The position numbers and the translations under genes are program-made. This document shows, piece by piece, positions 27,649-35,484 of a stretch of DNA of 64,000 nucleotides; the stretch's first letter is position 1, and every line of letters starts with the position of its first letter. Source of the stretch: Pseudomonas sp. TH43 (GTDB lineage: Bacteria > Pseudomonadota > Gammaproteobacteria > Pseudomonadales > Pseudomonadaceae); NCBI RefSeq assembly GCF_016650635.1, contig NZ_JAEKFI010000001.1:1-64000 (forward strand), written 5' to 3'. The notes under the pieces are model-generated. The model searched no databases. It saw only the letters and a list, made by a program, of their open reading frames with translations, and was not told the DNA's origin.

Positions 27649-27696
27649 ACTTGTCATAACGTCTCTAAGATCACGTCATAACTCGTTATAACAAGT
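27649..27696 (+). promoter_or_regulatory. Candidate GntR operator: three GTYATAAC boxes
   Basis: GTCATAAC at 27653 and 27675 and GTTATAAC at 27685 lie within 40 bp just upstream of the GntR start. The outer edges also form an inverted repeat, ACTTGTCATAAC with GTTATAACAAGT. GT-n-ATAAC-type half-sites are typical of HutC-type GntR proteins, so autoregulation of the downstream operon is likely. No -10/-35 pair was assigned. Confidence 0.6.
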
Positions 27697-27705
27697 GATC
27701 CCGTG

Positions 27706-28458
27706 ATGACCGATAACGTTCTCTCCCTAAGCAGCGTTCCTTTGCACACTCAACTGCGCGACGTCCTCCGTGCGCGCATTCTGGACGGTGAATACCCGCA
27801 AGACAGCCAGATGCCTTCCGAAAGCGAACTGGGTGCGCTGTTCAAAGTCAGCCGCATCACCGTGCGCCAGGCACTCGGTGATCTGCAAAAGGAAGGGCTG
27901 ATCTTCAAGATCCACGGCAAAGGCACTTTTGTTGCCAAGCCGAAAACCTTTCAAAACGTCAGCAGCCTGCAAGGCCTCGCCGAGTCCATGACCGGGCGTG
28001 GCTACGAGGTGATCAACCGCCTGCGCAGTTTCAAATTCATCCCCGCCGATAAACGCGTCGCCGAGCGTTTGCAAGTCGCGGAAGGCGAGACCGTGGCGCA
28101 GATCAAGCGCGTACGGCTGATCAACCGCGAGCCGATCTCACTGGAAATTACCTACCTGCCCAAAGCCGTTGGCGAACGGCTGGAGAAGGCTGATCTGGTC
28201 ACCCGCGACATCTTCCTGATACTCGAAAACGACTGCGGCATTGCCCTCGGCCACGCCGATCTGGCGATCGACGCGGTGCTGGCCGACAGCGACCTGACCC
28301 AGGCGCTGAACGTCGAGGCCGGCTCGCCGATCATGCGCATCGAGCGTCTGACCCACGACGCCAACGGCCAGCCGCTGGACTTCGAACACCTTTACTACCG
28401 TGGCGACGCCTTCCAGTACCGCCTGCGAATCGACCGGCAAAAAGGAGCGCAGGCATGA
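27706..28458 (+). CDS. GntR-family (HutC/UTRA) transcriptional regulator
   Basis: The 250 residues have an N-terminal winged helix-turn-helix (about 12-75) with MPSESELGALFKVSRITVRQ and the usual GKGTFV turn. A UTRA ligand-binding domain follows (about 95-240), ending in FEHLYYRGDAFQYRLR. UTRA regulators release DNA on binding a small molecule, often a substrate of the operon. The start ATG 27706 follows a GTG at 27703, which could also be used. The stop overlaps the flavoprotein start (ATGA, 28455-28458), so the regulator is the first gene of the operon it probably controls. Confidence 0.92.
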   Translation: MTDNVLSLSSVPLHTQLRDVLRARILDGEYPQDSQMPSESELGALFKVSRITVRQALGDLQKEGLIFKIHGKGTFVAKPKTFQNVSSLQGLAESMTGRGYEVINRLRSFKFIPADKRVAERLQVAEGETVAQIKRVRLINREPISLEITYLPKAVGERLEKADLVTRDIFLILENDCGIALGHADLAIDAVLADSDLTQALNVEAGSPIMRIERLTHDANGQPLDFEHLYYRGDAFQYRLRIDRQKGAQA

Positions 28459-30185
28459 CCCGCAATGTTCTCGAACAGGAATACGACATCGTCGTTATCG
28501 GCGGTGGCACTGCCGGCCCGATGGCCGCGATCAAGGCCAAGGAAAAGAACCGCGACTTGCGCGTGTTGCTGGTCGACAAGGCCAATGTCAAACGCAGCGG
28601 CGCGATCAGCATGGGCATGGACGGCCTGAACAACGCGATCATTCCCGGCCACTCGACGCCGGAGCAGTACACCAAGGAAATCACTATCGCCAACGACGGC
28701 ATCGTCAATCAGGCGGCGGTGTACGCCTACGCCACGCATAGTTTCGAAACCATTGAGCAACTCGACCGCTGGGGCGTGAAGTTCGAAAAGGACGAAACCG
28801 GCGATTACGCGGTGAAAAAAGTCCACCACATGGGCGCCTACGTGCTGCCAATGCCAGAAGGGCACGACATCAAGAAAGTCCTTTATCGGCAGTTGAAACG
28901 CGCTCGGGTCAACATTACCAATCGCCTGGTGTGCACGCGATTGCTGACCGACGAGGAGGGCACCGTCAATGGCGTGATGGGCTTCGATTGCCGCACCGCC
29001 GACTTCCATGTGATCAAGGCCAAAGCGGTGATCCTCGCGTGCGGCGCGGCCGGACGCCTTGGCCTGCCGTCCTCGGGTTACCTGATGGGCACCTACGAAA
29101 ACCCGACCAACGCTGGCGATGGTTACGCGATGGCCTATCACGCCGGGGCCGAACTGGCGAACCTCGAATGCTTCCAGATCAACCCGTTGATCAAGGATTA
29201 CAACGGCCCGGCCTGCGCTTACGTCACCGGTCCGTTGGGTGGCTATACCGCCAACAACAAGGGCGAACGCTTCATCGAGTGCGACTACTGGAGCGGACAG
29301 ATGATGTGGGAGTTCCACCAGGAGCTGGAAAGCGGCAACGGCCCGGTGTTTCTCAAACTCGATCATCTGGCCGAGGAAACCATTCAAAACATCGAGGAGA
29401 TTCTGCACAGCAACGAACGCCCGAGCCGGGGCCAGTTTCACGCCAATCGCGGCACCGATTACCGCACGCAAATGGTCGAGATGCACATCTCCGAAATCGG
29501 TTTTTGCAGTGGTCATTCGGCGTCCGGTGTGTGGGTCAACGAGCGTGCCGAGACCTCGGTGAAAGGCTTGTACTCGGCCGGTGACATGGCCGCCGTGCCG
29601 CACAATTACATGCTTGGCGCGTTCACCTACGGCTGGTTCGCCGGGCACAACGCTGCGGACTTTGTCGCCGGGCGCGAGTTTTCCACGCTGGATGCCGAGC
29701 AGATCGAAAAGGAAAAAGCGCGGGTCTACGCGCCACTGGATCGCGAAAACGGTCTGCCGCCCGCACAGGTCGAGTACAAGCTGCGTCGCTTCGTCAACGA
29801 TTACCTGCAACCGCCGAAAGTGACCAAGAAGATGCAGATCGGCCTGCAACGTTTCAGCGATATCGAGCGCGACCTCGAGCAGATGAAGGCCAACAACGCC
29901 CACGAACTGATGCGCGCGATGGAAACCAGCGTGATCCGCGATTGCGCCGAAATGGCCGCCCGCGCCTCGTTGTTCCGCGCTGAAAGCCGCTGGGGTTTGT
30001 ACCACTATCGCGTCGATCACCCGCAGCGCAACGACAGCGAGTGGTTCTGCCATTGCCACCTGAAGAAGGGCGATGACGGCCAGATGACCAGTTTCAAGAA
30101 AGCCGTCGAGCCTTACATCATCCCGCTCGATGCCGAAGAAATGCAGGCCTACGACCGCTTGCGAGTCGGTGCTTTTGCCGCGTGA
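28455..30185 (+). CDS. FAD-dependent oxidoreductase, AprA/fumarate-reductase flavoprotein-like
   Basis: The 576 residues open with the FAD dinucleotide-binding motif YDIVVIGGGTAGPMAA (about 9-24). They continue through the flavoprotein fold with ILACGAAGRLGLP, TYENPTNAGDGYAMAYHAGA and the second FAD contact GLYSAGDMAA. The helical C-terminal domain (about 440-545) is as in succinate dehydrogenase, fumarate reductase and adenylylsulfate reductase alpha subunits. The gene is followed 27 bp later by a small two-cluster ferredoxin, the arrangement of AprA-AprB. The organism type does not suggest dissimilatory sulfur metabolism, so the real substrate is uncertain. No signal peptide is present, so it acts in the cytoplasm. 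Confidence 0.85.
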   Translation: MTRNVLEQEYDIVVIGGGTAGPMAAIKAKEKNRDLRVLLVDKANVKRSGAISMGMDGLNNAIIPGHSTPEQYTKEITIANDGIVNQAAVYAYATHSFETIEQLDRWGVKFEKDETGDYAVKKVHHMGAYVLPMPEGHDIKKVLYRQLKRARVNITNRLVCTRLLTDEEGTVNGVMGFDCRTADFHVIKAKAVILACGAAGRLGLPSSGYLMGTYENPTNAGDGYAMAYHAGAELANLECFQINPLIKDYNGPACAYVTGPLGGYTANNKGERFIECDYWSGQMMWEFHQELESGNGPVFLKLDHLAEETIQNIEEILHSNERPSRGQFHANRGTDYRTQMVEMHISEIGFCSGHSASGVWVNERAETSVKGLYSAGDMAAVPHNYMLGAFTYGWFAGHNAADFVAGREFSTLDAEQIEKEKARVYAPLDRENGLPPAQVEYKLRRFVNDYLQPPKVTKKMQIGLQRFSDIERDLEQMKANNAHELMRAMETSVIRDCAEMAARASLFRAESRWGLYHYRVDHPQRNDSEWFCHCHLKKGDDGQMTSFKKAVEPYIIPLDAEEMQAYDRLRVGAFAA

Positions 30186-30212
30186 TGCATCACTGAAAAG
30201 AGAGTCCGAACC

Positions 30213-30458
30213 ATGGCCTATCAAGCCCAGGAAATCTTCTTCCGCTCCAATGCCCCCGTCACCGTGGACGAGGACAAATGCATCGCCGAAAAGGGCTGCA
30301 CCGTGTGCGTTGACGTCTGCCCGATGGACCTGCTGGCGATCAACCCAGCGACGCAAAAGGCTTACATGGCGTTTGATGAATGCTGGTACTGCATGCCGTG
30401 CGAGAAGGATTGCCCGACCGGCGCCGTCAAAGTCGACATCCCCTATCTCCTGCGTTGA
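30213..30458 (+). CDS. 4Fe-4S ferredoxin, AprB-like partner of the flavoprotein
   Basis: The 81 residues show two iron-sulfur cluster motifs: C-x5-C-x2-C-x3-CP (CIAEKGCTVCVDVCP, about 25-39) and C-x2-C-x2-C-x3-CP (CWYCMPCEKDCP, about 56-67). The wide first spacing is typical of AprB-type subunits. It should carry electrons to or from the FAD subunit encoded immediately upstream. A weak AGAGAG ribosome site precedes the start by about 9 bp. A REP pair separates it from the transporter genes. Confidence 0.9.
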   Translation: MAYQAQEIFFRSNAPVTVDEDKCIAEKGCTVCVDVCPMDLLAINPATQKAYMAFDECWYCMPCEKDCPTGAVKVDIPYLLR

Positions 30459-30470
30459 AACCAAATCCAC

Positions 30471-30560
30471 TGTGGGAGCGAGCCTGCTCGCGAAGGCGGC
30501 GTGCCAGTCACCATCATTTTTGAATGAAAAATCGCATTCGCGAGCAGGCTCGCTCCCACA
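30471..30560. repeat. REP inverted pair between ferredoxin and binding-protein genes
   Basis: TGTGGGAGCGAGCCTGCTCG and its complement, same family as at 27509 and 50870. It begins about 12 bp after the ferredoxin stop. The gap to the next gene is 232 bp; nothing else is seen in it. Confidence 0.9.
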
Positions 30561-30690
30561 GTGGAATCGAGACAACCCAAAGCCATCCGGTGAACCCCGG
30601 ACGCTGGAATCACCGAAAACCCCTCGTTTCCCACCGCGCCCTGATCGCGGCGGAGACGAACTCAAATAAACGATTCGAGGGGAAACAACC

Positions 30691-32094
30691 ATGTTGCGTG
30701 CAGCAATCGCCGGTCTGGTACTGGCCTCATTTACCTTGTCGGCCTCAGCCGAAACCATCCGCATCGCCATCGGCACCCAGGACACCACCATCAACTGCGC
30801 CGCAGGCGGTTTGCTGATTCGTGAACTCGGTCTGCTCGACAAATACCTGCCCCACGACGGCGCCTACAAAGACGCCAAATACGATGTGCAGTGGAAGAAC
30901 TTCACCAGCGGCGCGCCGCTGACCAACGAGATGGTCGCCGGCAAACTCGACTTCGGTGCCATGGCCGACTTCCCCGGTGCGTTCAACGGTGTGGCGTTCG
31001 AAACTGCCGGCAAACACAGCCTGTTCATCAGTGTGCTGTCGGGCAGCATCAAGGGCAGCGGCAACGGCATCGTCGTGCCGAGCGCGTCGGGCGTGCAGTC
31101 GCTGAGCGAACTCAAGGGCAAGACCATCTCTGTGCCGTTCGCCTCCACGGCACACGGCATGTTGCTGCGTGCGGTGGCGGCGCAGGGCTGGGATCCGCTG
31201 AAAGATGTGAGCATCATCGCCCAGCCGCCGGAGGTCGCCGGCTCGGCATTACAGGCCGGCAAGATCGACGCTCACGCCGATTTCGTACCTTTCGCCGAAC
31301 TGTTCCCGAGCCGTGGTTTTGCTCGCAAGATCTACGACGGCGCCCAGGCCAATGCGCCGACGTTCCATGGTGCGCTGGTGGATCAGGCGTATGCGAAGAA
31401 GTACCCGGAGATCGTCGTTGCTTATTTGCGGGCGAGTATCGAGGCCAATCAACTGCTCGCCGCCGAACCAGAGAAGTACAGCGAGCTGATCGCCAAAGTC
31501 ACCGGCGTCGATGCCGAGGTCAACTACCTGTTCCACGGCCCGCTTGGCGTGCAGACCCGCGACTTGAGTTGGAAGCCGGAATACCGTCAGGCGGTCGGCA
31601 CCGCCATCGACACGTTGAAGCTGCTGAAGAAGGCCGACCGAGGCCTCGATCTGAATACCTTCATCGACGATCAATACATCCGTGCGGCGTTCAAAGCGTC
31701 GAATCTGGATTACACGACGCAGTTGGGCAACTACGCGCAGACGCCGTTGAAAACCACGGATGCCGCGACCGGTAAAGCGATCACTGACTTCAGCCACGTC
31801 GCCGAAATCTGGGTGCGCGGTGAGAGCAAGGTGCGCCAATACGCCTCGGCGGAAGAAGCATTCACTGCGTTGGCTGCGTTGAAGCAGGAAGGCAAAAACA
31901 TCCGTGCGGTGTATGCGCAGGCCAGTGACAGTGGGATCAAGTTATTGGCCGATCAGGCGTGGTTTGCCAGCGATGCCAAGGGTCGCTTGAGTGCGTTCCT
32001 GCTCAAGGGCCAGGCCCAGCAATTTGCAGCGGCGCAGGGCGGCAAAGTTTTCGACTTCAGCGATGCCACCACCCAGGCGGTTGCCACCCGCTAA
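30691..32094 (+). CDS. ABC transporter substrate-binding protein, nitrate/sulfonate/taurine type, with C-terminal extension
   Basis: The 467 residues carry a signal peptide (about 1-20, ending LSASA). A periplasmic binding-protein fold of the NrtA/SsuA/TauA class follows (about 22-340), with GAPLTNEMVAGKLDFGAM and LKGKTISVPFASTAHGML. Family members usually stop near 320-350 residues. Here about 110 more residues follow (from about FSHVAEIWVRG), with SAFLLKGQAQQFAAAQGGKV near the end, somewhat like NosL-type modules. Ribosome site GAGGGG lies 8 bp upstream. It should deliver its ligand to the permease and ATPase downstream; the ligand is unknown but may be an oxyanion or organosulfur compound. 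Confidence 0.88.
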   Translation: MLRAAIAGLVLASFTLSASAETIRIAIGTQDTTINCAAGGLLIRELGLLDKYLPHDGAYKDAKYDVQWKNFTSGAPLTNEMVAGKLDFGAMADFPGAFNGVAFETAGKHSLFISVLSGSIKGSGNGIVVPSASGVQSLSELKGKTISVPFASTAHGMLLRAVAAQGWDPLKDVSIIAQPPEVAGSALQAGKIDAHADFVPFAELFPSRGFARKIYDGAQANAPTFHGALVDQAYAKKYPEIVVAYLRASIEANQLLAAEPEKYSELIAKVTGVDAEVNYLFHGPLGVQTRDLSWKPEYRQAVGTAIDTLKLLKKADRGLDLNTFIDDQYIRAAFKASNLDYTTQLGNYAQTPLKTTDAATGKAITDFSHVAEIWVRGESKVRQYASAEEAFTALAALKQEGKNIRAVYAQASDSGIKLLADQAWFASDAKGRLSAFLLKGQAQQFAAAQGGKVFDFSDATTQAVATR

Positions 32095-32107
32095 AACAGA
32101 TCAAGAG

Positions 32108-32449
32108 CCCCTCACCCTAGCCCTCTCCCAGAGGGAGAGGGGACTGACCGATGTGTTTGGGCGAGGTACGCCGACTTGAAATACCGAGTCGAACTCAGGT
32201 TTTGAAAAGCATGAGGATGGGGTCGTTATTGAGCCGACCCCAGGTTTTGAAAAGCACGAATATCGGCTCCTTCTTGAGCCGAACTCAGGTTTTGAAAGGC
32301 ATGAAGATTGGCTCCTTCTTGAGCCGAACTCAGGTTTTGAAAGGCATGAAGATTGGCTCCTTCTTGAGCCGAACTCAGGTTTTGAAAAGCACGAATATCG
32401 GCTCCCTTTCCCCCTCGCCCCCTTGGGGGAGAGGGCTGGGGTGAGGGGG
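32108..32449. repeat. Inverted repeat pair enclosing five 45 bp tandem repeats
   Basis: Arms CCTCACCCTAGCCCTCTCCC (32108-32142) and its complement (32410-32449) are the same family as at 25306-25544. Between them, 45 bp units start at 32191, 32236, 32281, 32326 and 32371, each with CAGGTTTTGAAA and TTCTTGAGCC; the third and fourth look identical. The 399 bp gap between binding-protein and permease genes holds nothing else. Frames through the repeats on both strands are by-products of the 45 bp period. Confidence 0.92.
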
Positions 32450-32493
32450 TAAATCTCAGCCATCACACAGATCCAGAACTGGAAACCCGATCC

Positions 32494-33276
32494 ATGAAAT
32501 CACCCACCCTACGCTGGATATCAAGAGCTGCATCCTTGCTGCTCTGCCTGCTGTTCTGGCAACTCGCCGCCAGCCATCACTGGAACCTCGGCCTCGTCAC
32601 CTTCGCCAACGTGCCGACACCCATCGCGGTGATCGAAGCGGCGCTTGGCCTGGGCGACTCCGGCAAGCTCCTGCAACACCTGACCGCCAGCCTCAGCCGT
32701 GTCTTCGCCGGCTACCTCGCGGCGCTGATCATCGGCATCGCCCTGGGCCTGGCCATCGGCCGCTCGAAATGGGCCGAAGACCTGCTGTTGCCACCCCTGG
32801 AAGTTCTGCGCCCGATCCCCGCCGTGGCGTGGATTCCGCTGGCGATCCTGATGTTCCCGTCGTCCGAACTGTCGATGGTGTTCATCACCTTCACCGGCGC
32901 GCTGTTCCCGATTCTGCTCAACACCGTGCACGGCGTCGAAGGCGTCGACCCACGCCTGATTGCCTCAGCGAAAAGCCTCGGAGCAGGGCGCCGGGCGATC
33001 CTGCTGGAAGTGATCCTGCCCGGCGCCGCGCCGAGCATCATCACCGGTCTGGCGATCGGCATGGGCACGTCGTGGTTCTGCCTGGTCACCGCAGAAATGA
33101 TCTCCGGCCAGTTCGGCATCGGTTACTACACCTGGGAGTCCTACACCATTCAAAACTATGCCGACATCGTCGTCGGCATGCTCTTGATCGGTGTGCTGGG
33201 CATGGGCAGCAGTTTGCTGATCAAACGCCTGGGCGGGTTGTTCACGCCTTGGCATCGACCGCGAGGAAAAGCCTGA
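32494..33276 (+). CDS. ABC transporter permease, nitrate/sulfonate/taurine type
   Basis: The 260 residues have about six membrane segments, starting with AASLLLCLLFWQLAASHHW. The cytoplasmic EAA loop is EGVDPRLIASAKSLGAGRRA (about 148-167), where the ATPase docks. It resembles SsuC/TauC. The stop and the ATPase start share one base (TGATG at 33274-33278), so subunits are made together. A weak GGA precedes the start by about 10 bp. It lies 399 bp after the binding-protein gene because of the repeat block. Confidence 0.93.
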   Translation: MKSPTLRWISRAASLLLCLLFWQLAASHHWNLGLVTFANVPTPIAVIEAALGLGDSGKLLQHLTASLSRVFAGYLAALIIGIALGLAIGRSKWAEDLLLPPLEVLRPIPAVAWIPLAILMFPSSELSMVFITFTGALFPILLNTVHGVEGVDPRLIASAKSLGAGRRAILLEVILPGAAPSIITGLAIGMGTSWFCLVTAEMISGQFGIGYYTWESYTIQNYADIVVGMLLIGVLGMGSSLLIKRLGGLFTPWHRPRGKA

Positions 33277-34124
33277 TGAGCGTGATGCAAACCCCGGAAG
33301 GGCGGATCGATATCCGCCAGTTATCCATTGTTCTTGGTGAAGGGCTGCAAGCATTCGAAGCCGTGCAAGGCCTCGACTGCCAGATCGAGCCAGGCCAGTT
33401 TGTGTGCATTCTCGGCCCGTCCGGTTGCGGCAAATCGACCTTGCTCGGCGCCTTGGCCGGGCATCTCAACGCCCATGCCGGCAGCCTGAAAGTCGATGGC
33501 AGTGAAGTGTCAGGCCCATCACCGCAGCGCGGCATGGTGTTCCAGCATCACACGCTGTTTCCGTGGCGCACGGTGCGCGACAACGTCGCTTTCGGCCTGA
33601 AAATGCGCGGCATCGGCAAGGCTGAGCGCCATCGCGCTGCCGATGACATTCTCAAACTGGTCGGCCTCGAAGGCTTTGCAGAGCGCTGGCCGGATCAGCT
33701 GTCCGGCGGCATGCAGCAACGTGTCGAAATCGCCCGTGTGCTGGTCAATCGCCCGCGCCTGTTGCTGATGGACGAGCCGTTCGGCGCGCTGGATGCGCTG
33801 ACCCGTCTGAACATGCAAGAGCTGTTGCTGGACATCTGGACGCGCATCCGCACCACCGTGGTCTTCGTCACCCACGACATTGACGAAGCGCTGTTCCTTG
33901 CCGACCGATTGCTGGTGATGAGCGCACGGCCGGGGCGAATCATCGAAGACTTGCGCCTGGATTTCGCCCGACCCCGCACCAGCGAATTGGTCACCAGCCA
34001 TGAATTCTCCCGACTCAAGCGCCACTGCCTCGACCTGCTGCGCCACGACGATGACCGACCGCTGCCGCGCCTCAATCCGCTCGGCTTGCCTCCCGAAAAT
34101 CCTTTACCGCGATTTGCCTTATGA
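33276..34124 (+). CDS. ABC transporter ATP-binding protein, nitrate/sulfonate/taurine type
   Basis: The 282 residues carry Walker A GPSGCGKST (about 46-54), Q-loop VFQHHTLFPW, signature LSGGMQQR (about 143-150), Walker B LLLMDEP and the switch histidine in VFVTHDIDEA. The C-terminal tail is of the SsuB/TauB kind. The frame stays open far upstream inside the permease gene, but ATG 33276 gives the normal length and overlaps the permease stop. Its own stop overlaps the HEAT-repeat gene start (ATGA), so that gene belongs to the same translational unit. Confidence 0.94.
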   Translation: MSVMQTPEGRIDIRQLSIVLGEGLQAFEAVQGLDCQIEPGQFVCILGPSGCGKSTLLGALAGHLNAHAGSLKVDGSEVSGPSPQRGMVFQHHTLFPWRTVRDNVAFGLKMRGIGKAERHRAADDILKLVGLEGFAERWPDQLSGGMQQRVEIARVLVNRPRLLLMDEPFGALDALTRLNMQELLLDIWTRIRTTVVFVTHDIDEALFLADRLLVMSARPGRIIEDLRLDFARPRTSELVTSHEFSRLKRHCLDLLRHDDDRPLPRLNPLGLPPENPLPRFAL

Positions 34125-35083
34125 CCTCTATTTTTGCTGTGACCGAAAACCCTGACATCCTCGCCCTGCAACCGCGCCTGACTGCTGAAGATGCTGGCGT
34201 GCGGCGCATTGCGCTGATTGATCTGGCCGATCTGGAAGAGCCCGATGGCCTGCTCTGGCTGGTGGATCGCCTAAGCCTGGATCCTGCTGAAGAAGTCCGC
34301 GCTGAAGCCGCGCGGTTGCTGGAAGCCTGGGAGGATGAGGACGTTGTGCAAGCGTTGTGCGAGGCACTGACCGATTCGGCGCCTGCCGTGCAATCCGCCG
34401 CCGCGCAGAGCTTGAGCCTGCTCAAGACTGAAGCGGCGGGGCGAGTCATTTTGCCGTGGACCGACCACGCTGACGTCGGCGTGCGTATGGCCGCGTTCCG
34501 CGCCTTGCGCGAATTGCGTTTCGCCAATGCCGCACCGGCGGCCGTCGCAGCGCTGAACGATGCCGACGCCAGCGTTCGTCGCGAAGCCGTCGGCGTGCTG
34601 GGCTGGCTCAAACAACTTGACGCGTTACCGGCATTAGCCCGATTGGCCAGCGATGACCCCGACACCGAAGTACGTCGCGCCGCCACCGGCGCTCTGGGAT
34701 TGGCCTCCAGCGCCGAAGTCCTGCCGGCTCTGCGCCATGCCTTGCAGGACGACGCCTGGCAAGTGCGCGAAGAAGCCGCGACAACCTTGGGCAAAGTTGG
34801 CCACATCGACGCTGGCCCGGCCTTGATCGAAGCACTGGGCGACGACTACTGGCAAGTCCGCTTGCGCGCCACTCGCAGCCTCGGGCGTTTGCGTTTCGCT
34901 CCGGCGCTGGACGCCTTGATTGACACCCTCGGCCATCGCATCAGCAACCTGCGCAAGGAAGCCGCACTGGCCTTGGGTGAACTGAATGATCGCGGCGCTG
35001 TGGCCGCATTGCAGGCTGCGCAGGATGACGGCGACCCGGAAGTGCGCAAAGCCGTGCGCATTGCCCTGAGTCAGTTGCAATGA
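34121..35083 (+). CDS. HEAT-repeat (PBS-lyase-like) protein
   Basis: The 320 residues are built almost wholly of HEAT-like repeats of about 30 residues, with recurrent motifs such as DADASVRREAVGVLGWLKQ, DPDTEVRRAATGALGLAS, DAWQVREEAATTLGKVG and DYWQVRLRATRSLGRLRF. Such proteins are scaffolds or chaperones; relatives act in chromophore attachment and in metal-cofactor assembly. Here the gene overlaps both the ATPase gene and the DUF971 gene by 4 bp, so it is tied to this import-and-redox operon. A role in maturing the flavin/iron-sulfur pair is a guess. No signal peptide is visible. Confidence 0.85.
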   Translation: MTSIFAVTENPDILALQPRLTAEDAGVRRIALIDLADLEEPDGLLWLVDRLSLDPAEEVRAEAARLLEAWEDEDVVQALCEALTDSAPAVQSAAAQSLSLLKTEAAGRVILPWTDHADVGVRMAAFRALRELRFANAAPAAVAALNDADASVRREAVGVLGWLKQLDALPALARLASDDPDTEVRRAATGALGLASSAEVLPALRHALQDDAWQVREEAATTLGKVGHIDAGPALIEALGDDYWQVRLRATRSLGRLRFAPALDALIDTLGHRISNLRKEAALALGELNDRGAVAALQAAQDDGDPEVRKAVRIALSQLQ

Positions 35084-35358
35084 ACCCGCGGTCGGTGGGG
35101 AATTCGCAGAGCGAACGTATGCTGCGTTTAAGCTGGCCTGACGGTCGCGAACAACAACTCGATCACGCCGAATTGCGCCGCCAATGCCCGTGTTCGCAAT
35201 GCCGCGCGTTGCGCCTGCGCGGCTTGACGCCAATGGTCGATGACCGCATCCGCCTGATCGAACTCAACCCCCAGGGCTACGGCGTGCAACTGGTGTTCAG
35301 CGACGGCCACCAACGCGGGATCTACCCGTGGGCCTACCTGGCAAACCTCAATTCTTAG
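35080..35358 (+). CDS. DUF971 (GBBH-like N-terminal domain) protein
   Basis: The 92 residues match the DUF971 fold, as found at the N-terminus of gamma-butyrobetaine hydroxylases and beside iron-sulfur proteins. It has LRLSWPDGREQQLDHAELRR, the metal-site cysteines in RQCPCSQCRA, and C-terminal SDGHQRGIYPWAYL. The family binds zinc or iron and often sits near Fe-S or oxygenase genes. The start overlaps the HEAT gene (ATGA). It is the last gene of the cluster; a REP pair follows. Function in this operon is unknown, plausibly cofactor-related. Confidence 0.85.
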   Translation: MNPRSVGNSQSERMLRLSWPDGREQQLDHAELRRQCPCSQCRALRLRGLTPMVDDRIRLIELNPQGYGVQLVFSDGHQRGIYPWAYLANLNS

Positions 35359-35375
35359 ATTCACCACCACTCCCT

Positions 35376-35468
35376 TGTAGGAGCAGAGCTTGCTCGCGAA
35401 GGCGGTGTGTCTGCCAACATCCAGGGTGACTGACCTGGCGCCTTCGCGAGCAAGCTCTGCTCCTACAA
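35376..35468. repeat. REP inverted pair of the TGTAGGAGCAGAGCTTGCTCGCGAA type
   Basis: TTGTAGGAGCAGAGCTTGCT and its complement flank about 40 bp. It lies between the convergent DUF971 and eptA genes, and may serve both strands as a transcript end. Confidence 0.9.
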
Positions 35469-35484
35469 GAGATTGTATTGCGGG

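Noticed and set aside
28395..30842. Minus-strand open frame of 815 codons opposite the flavoprotein and ferredoxin genes
   Set aside because: The plus strand has unmistakable FAD and iron-sulfur motifs. The antisense frame spans several genes and a REP pair, so it is not coding.
32151..32444. Small proteins with 15-residue repeats on both strands of the 45 bp array
   Set aside because: A 45 bp period keeps frames open by chance on both strands. There is no ribosome site, and the ends are REP-like arms.
32769..33275. Long N-terminal extension of the ABC ATPase inside the permease gene
   Set aside because: The extra 169 residues are an out-of-frame reading of the permease. The TGATG overlap supports the start at 33276.
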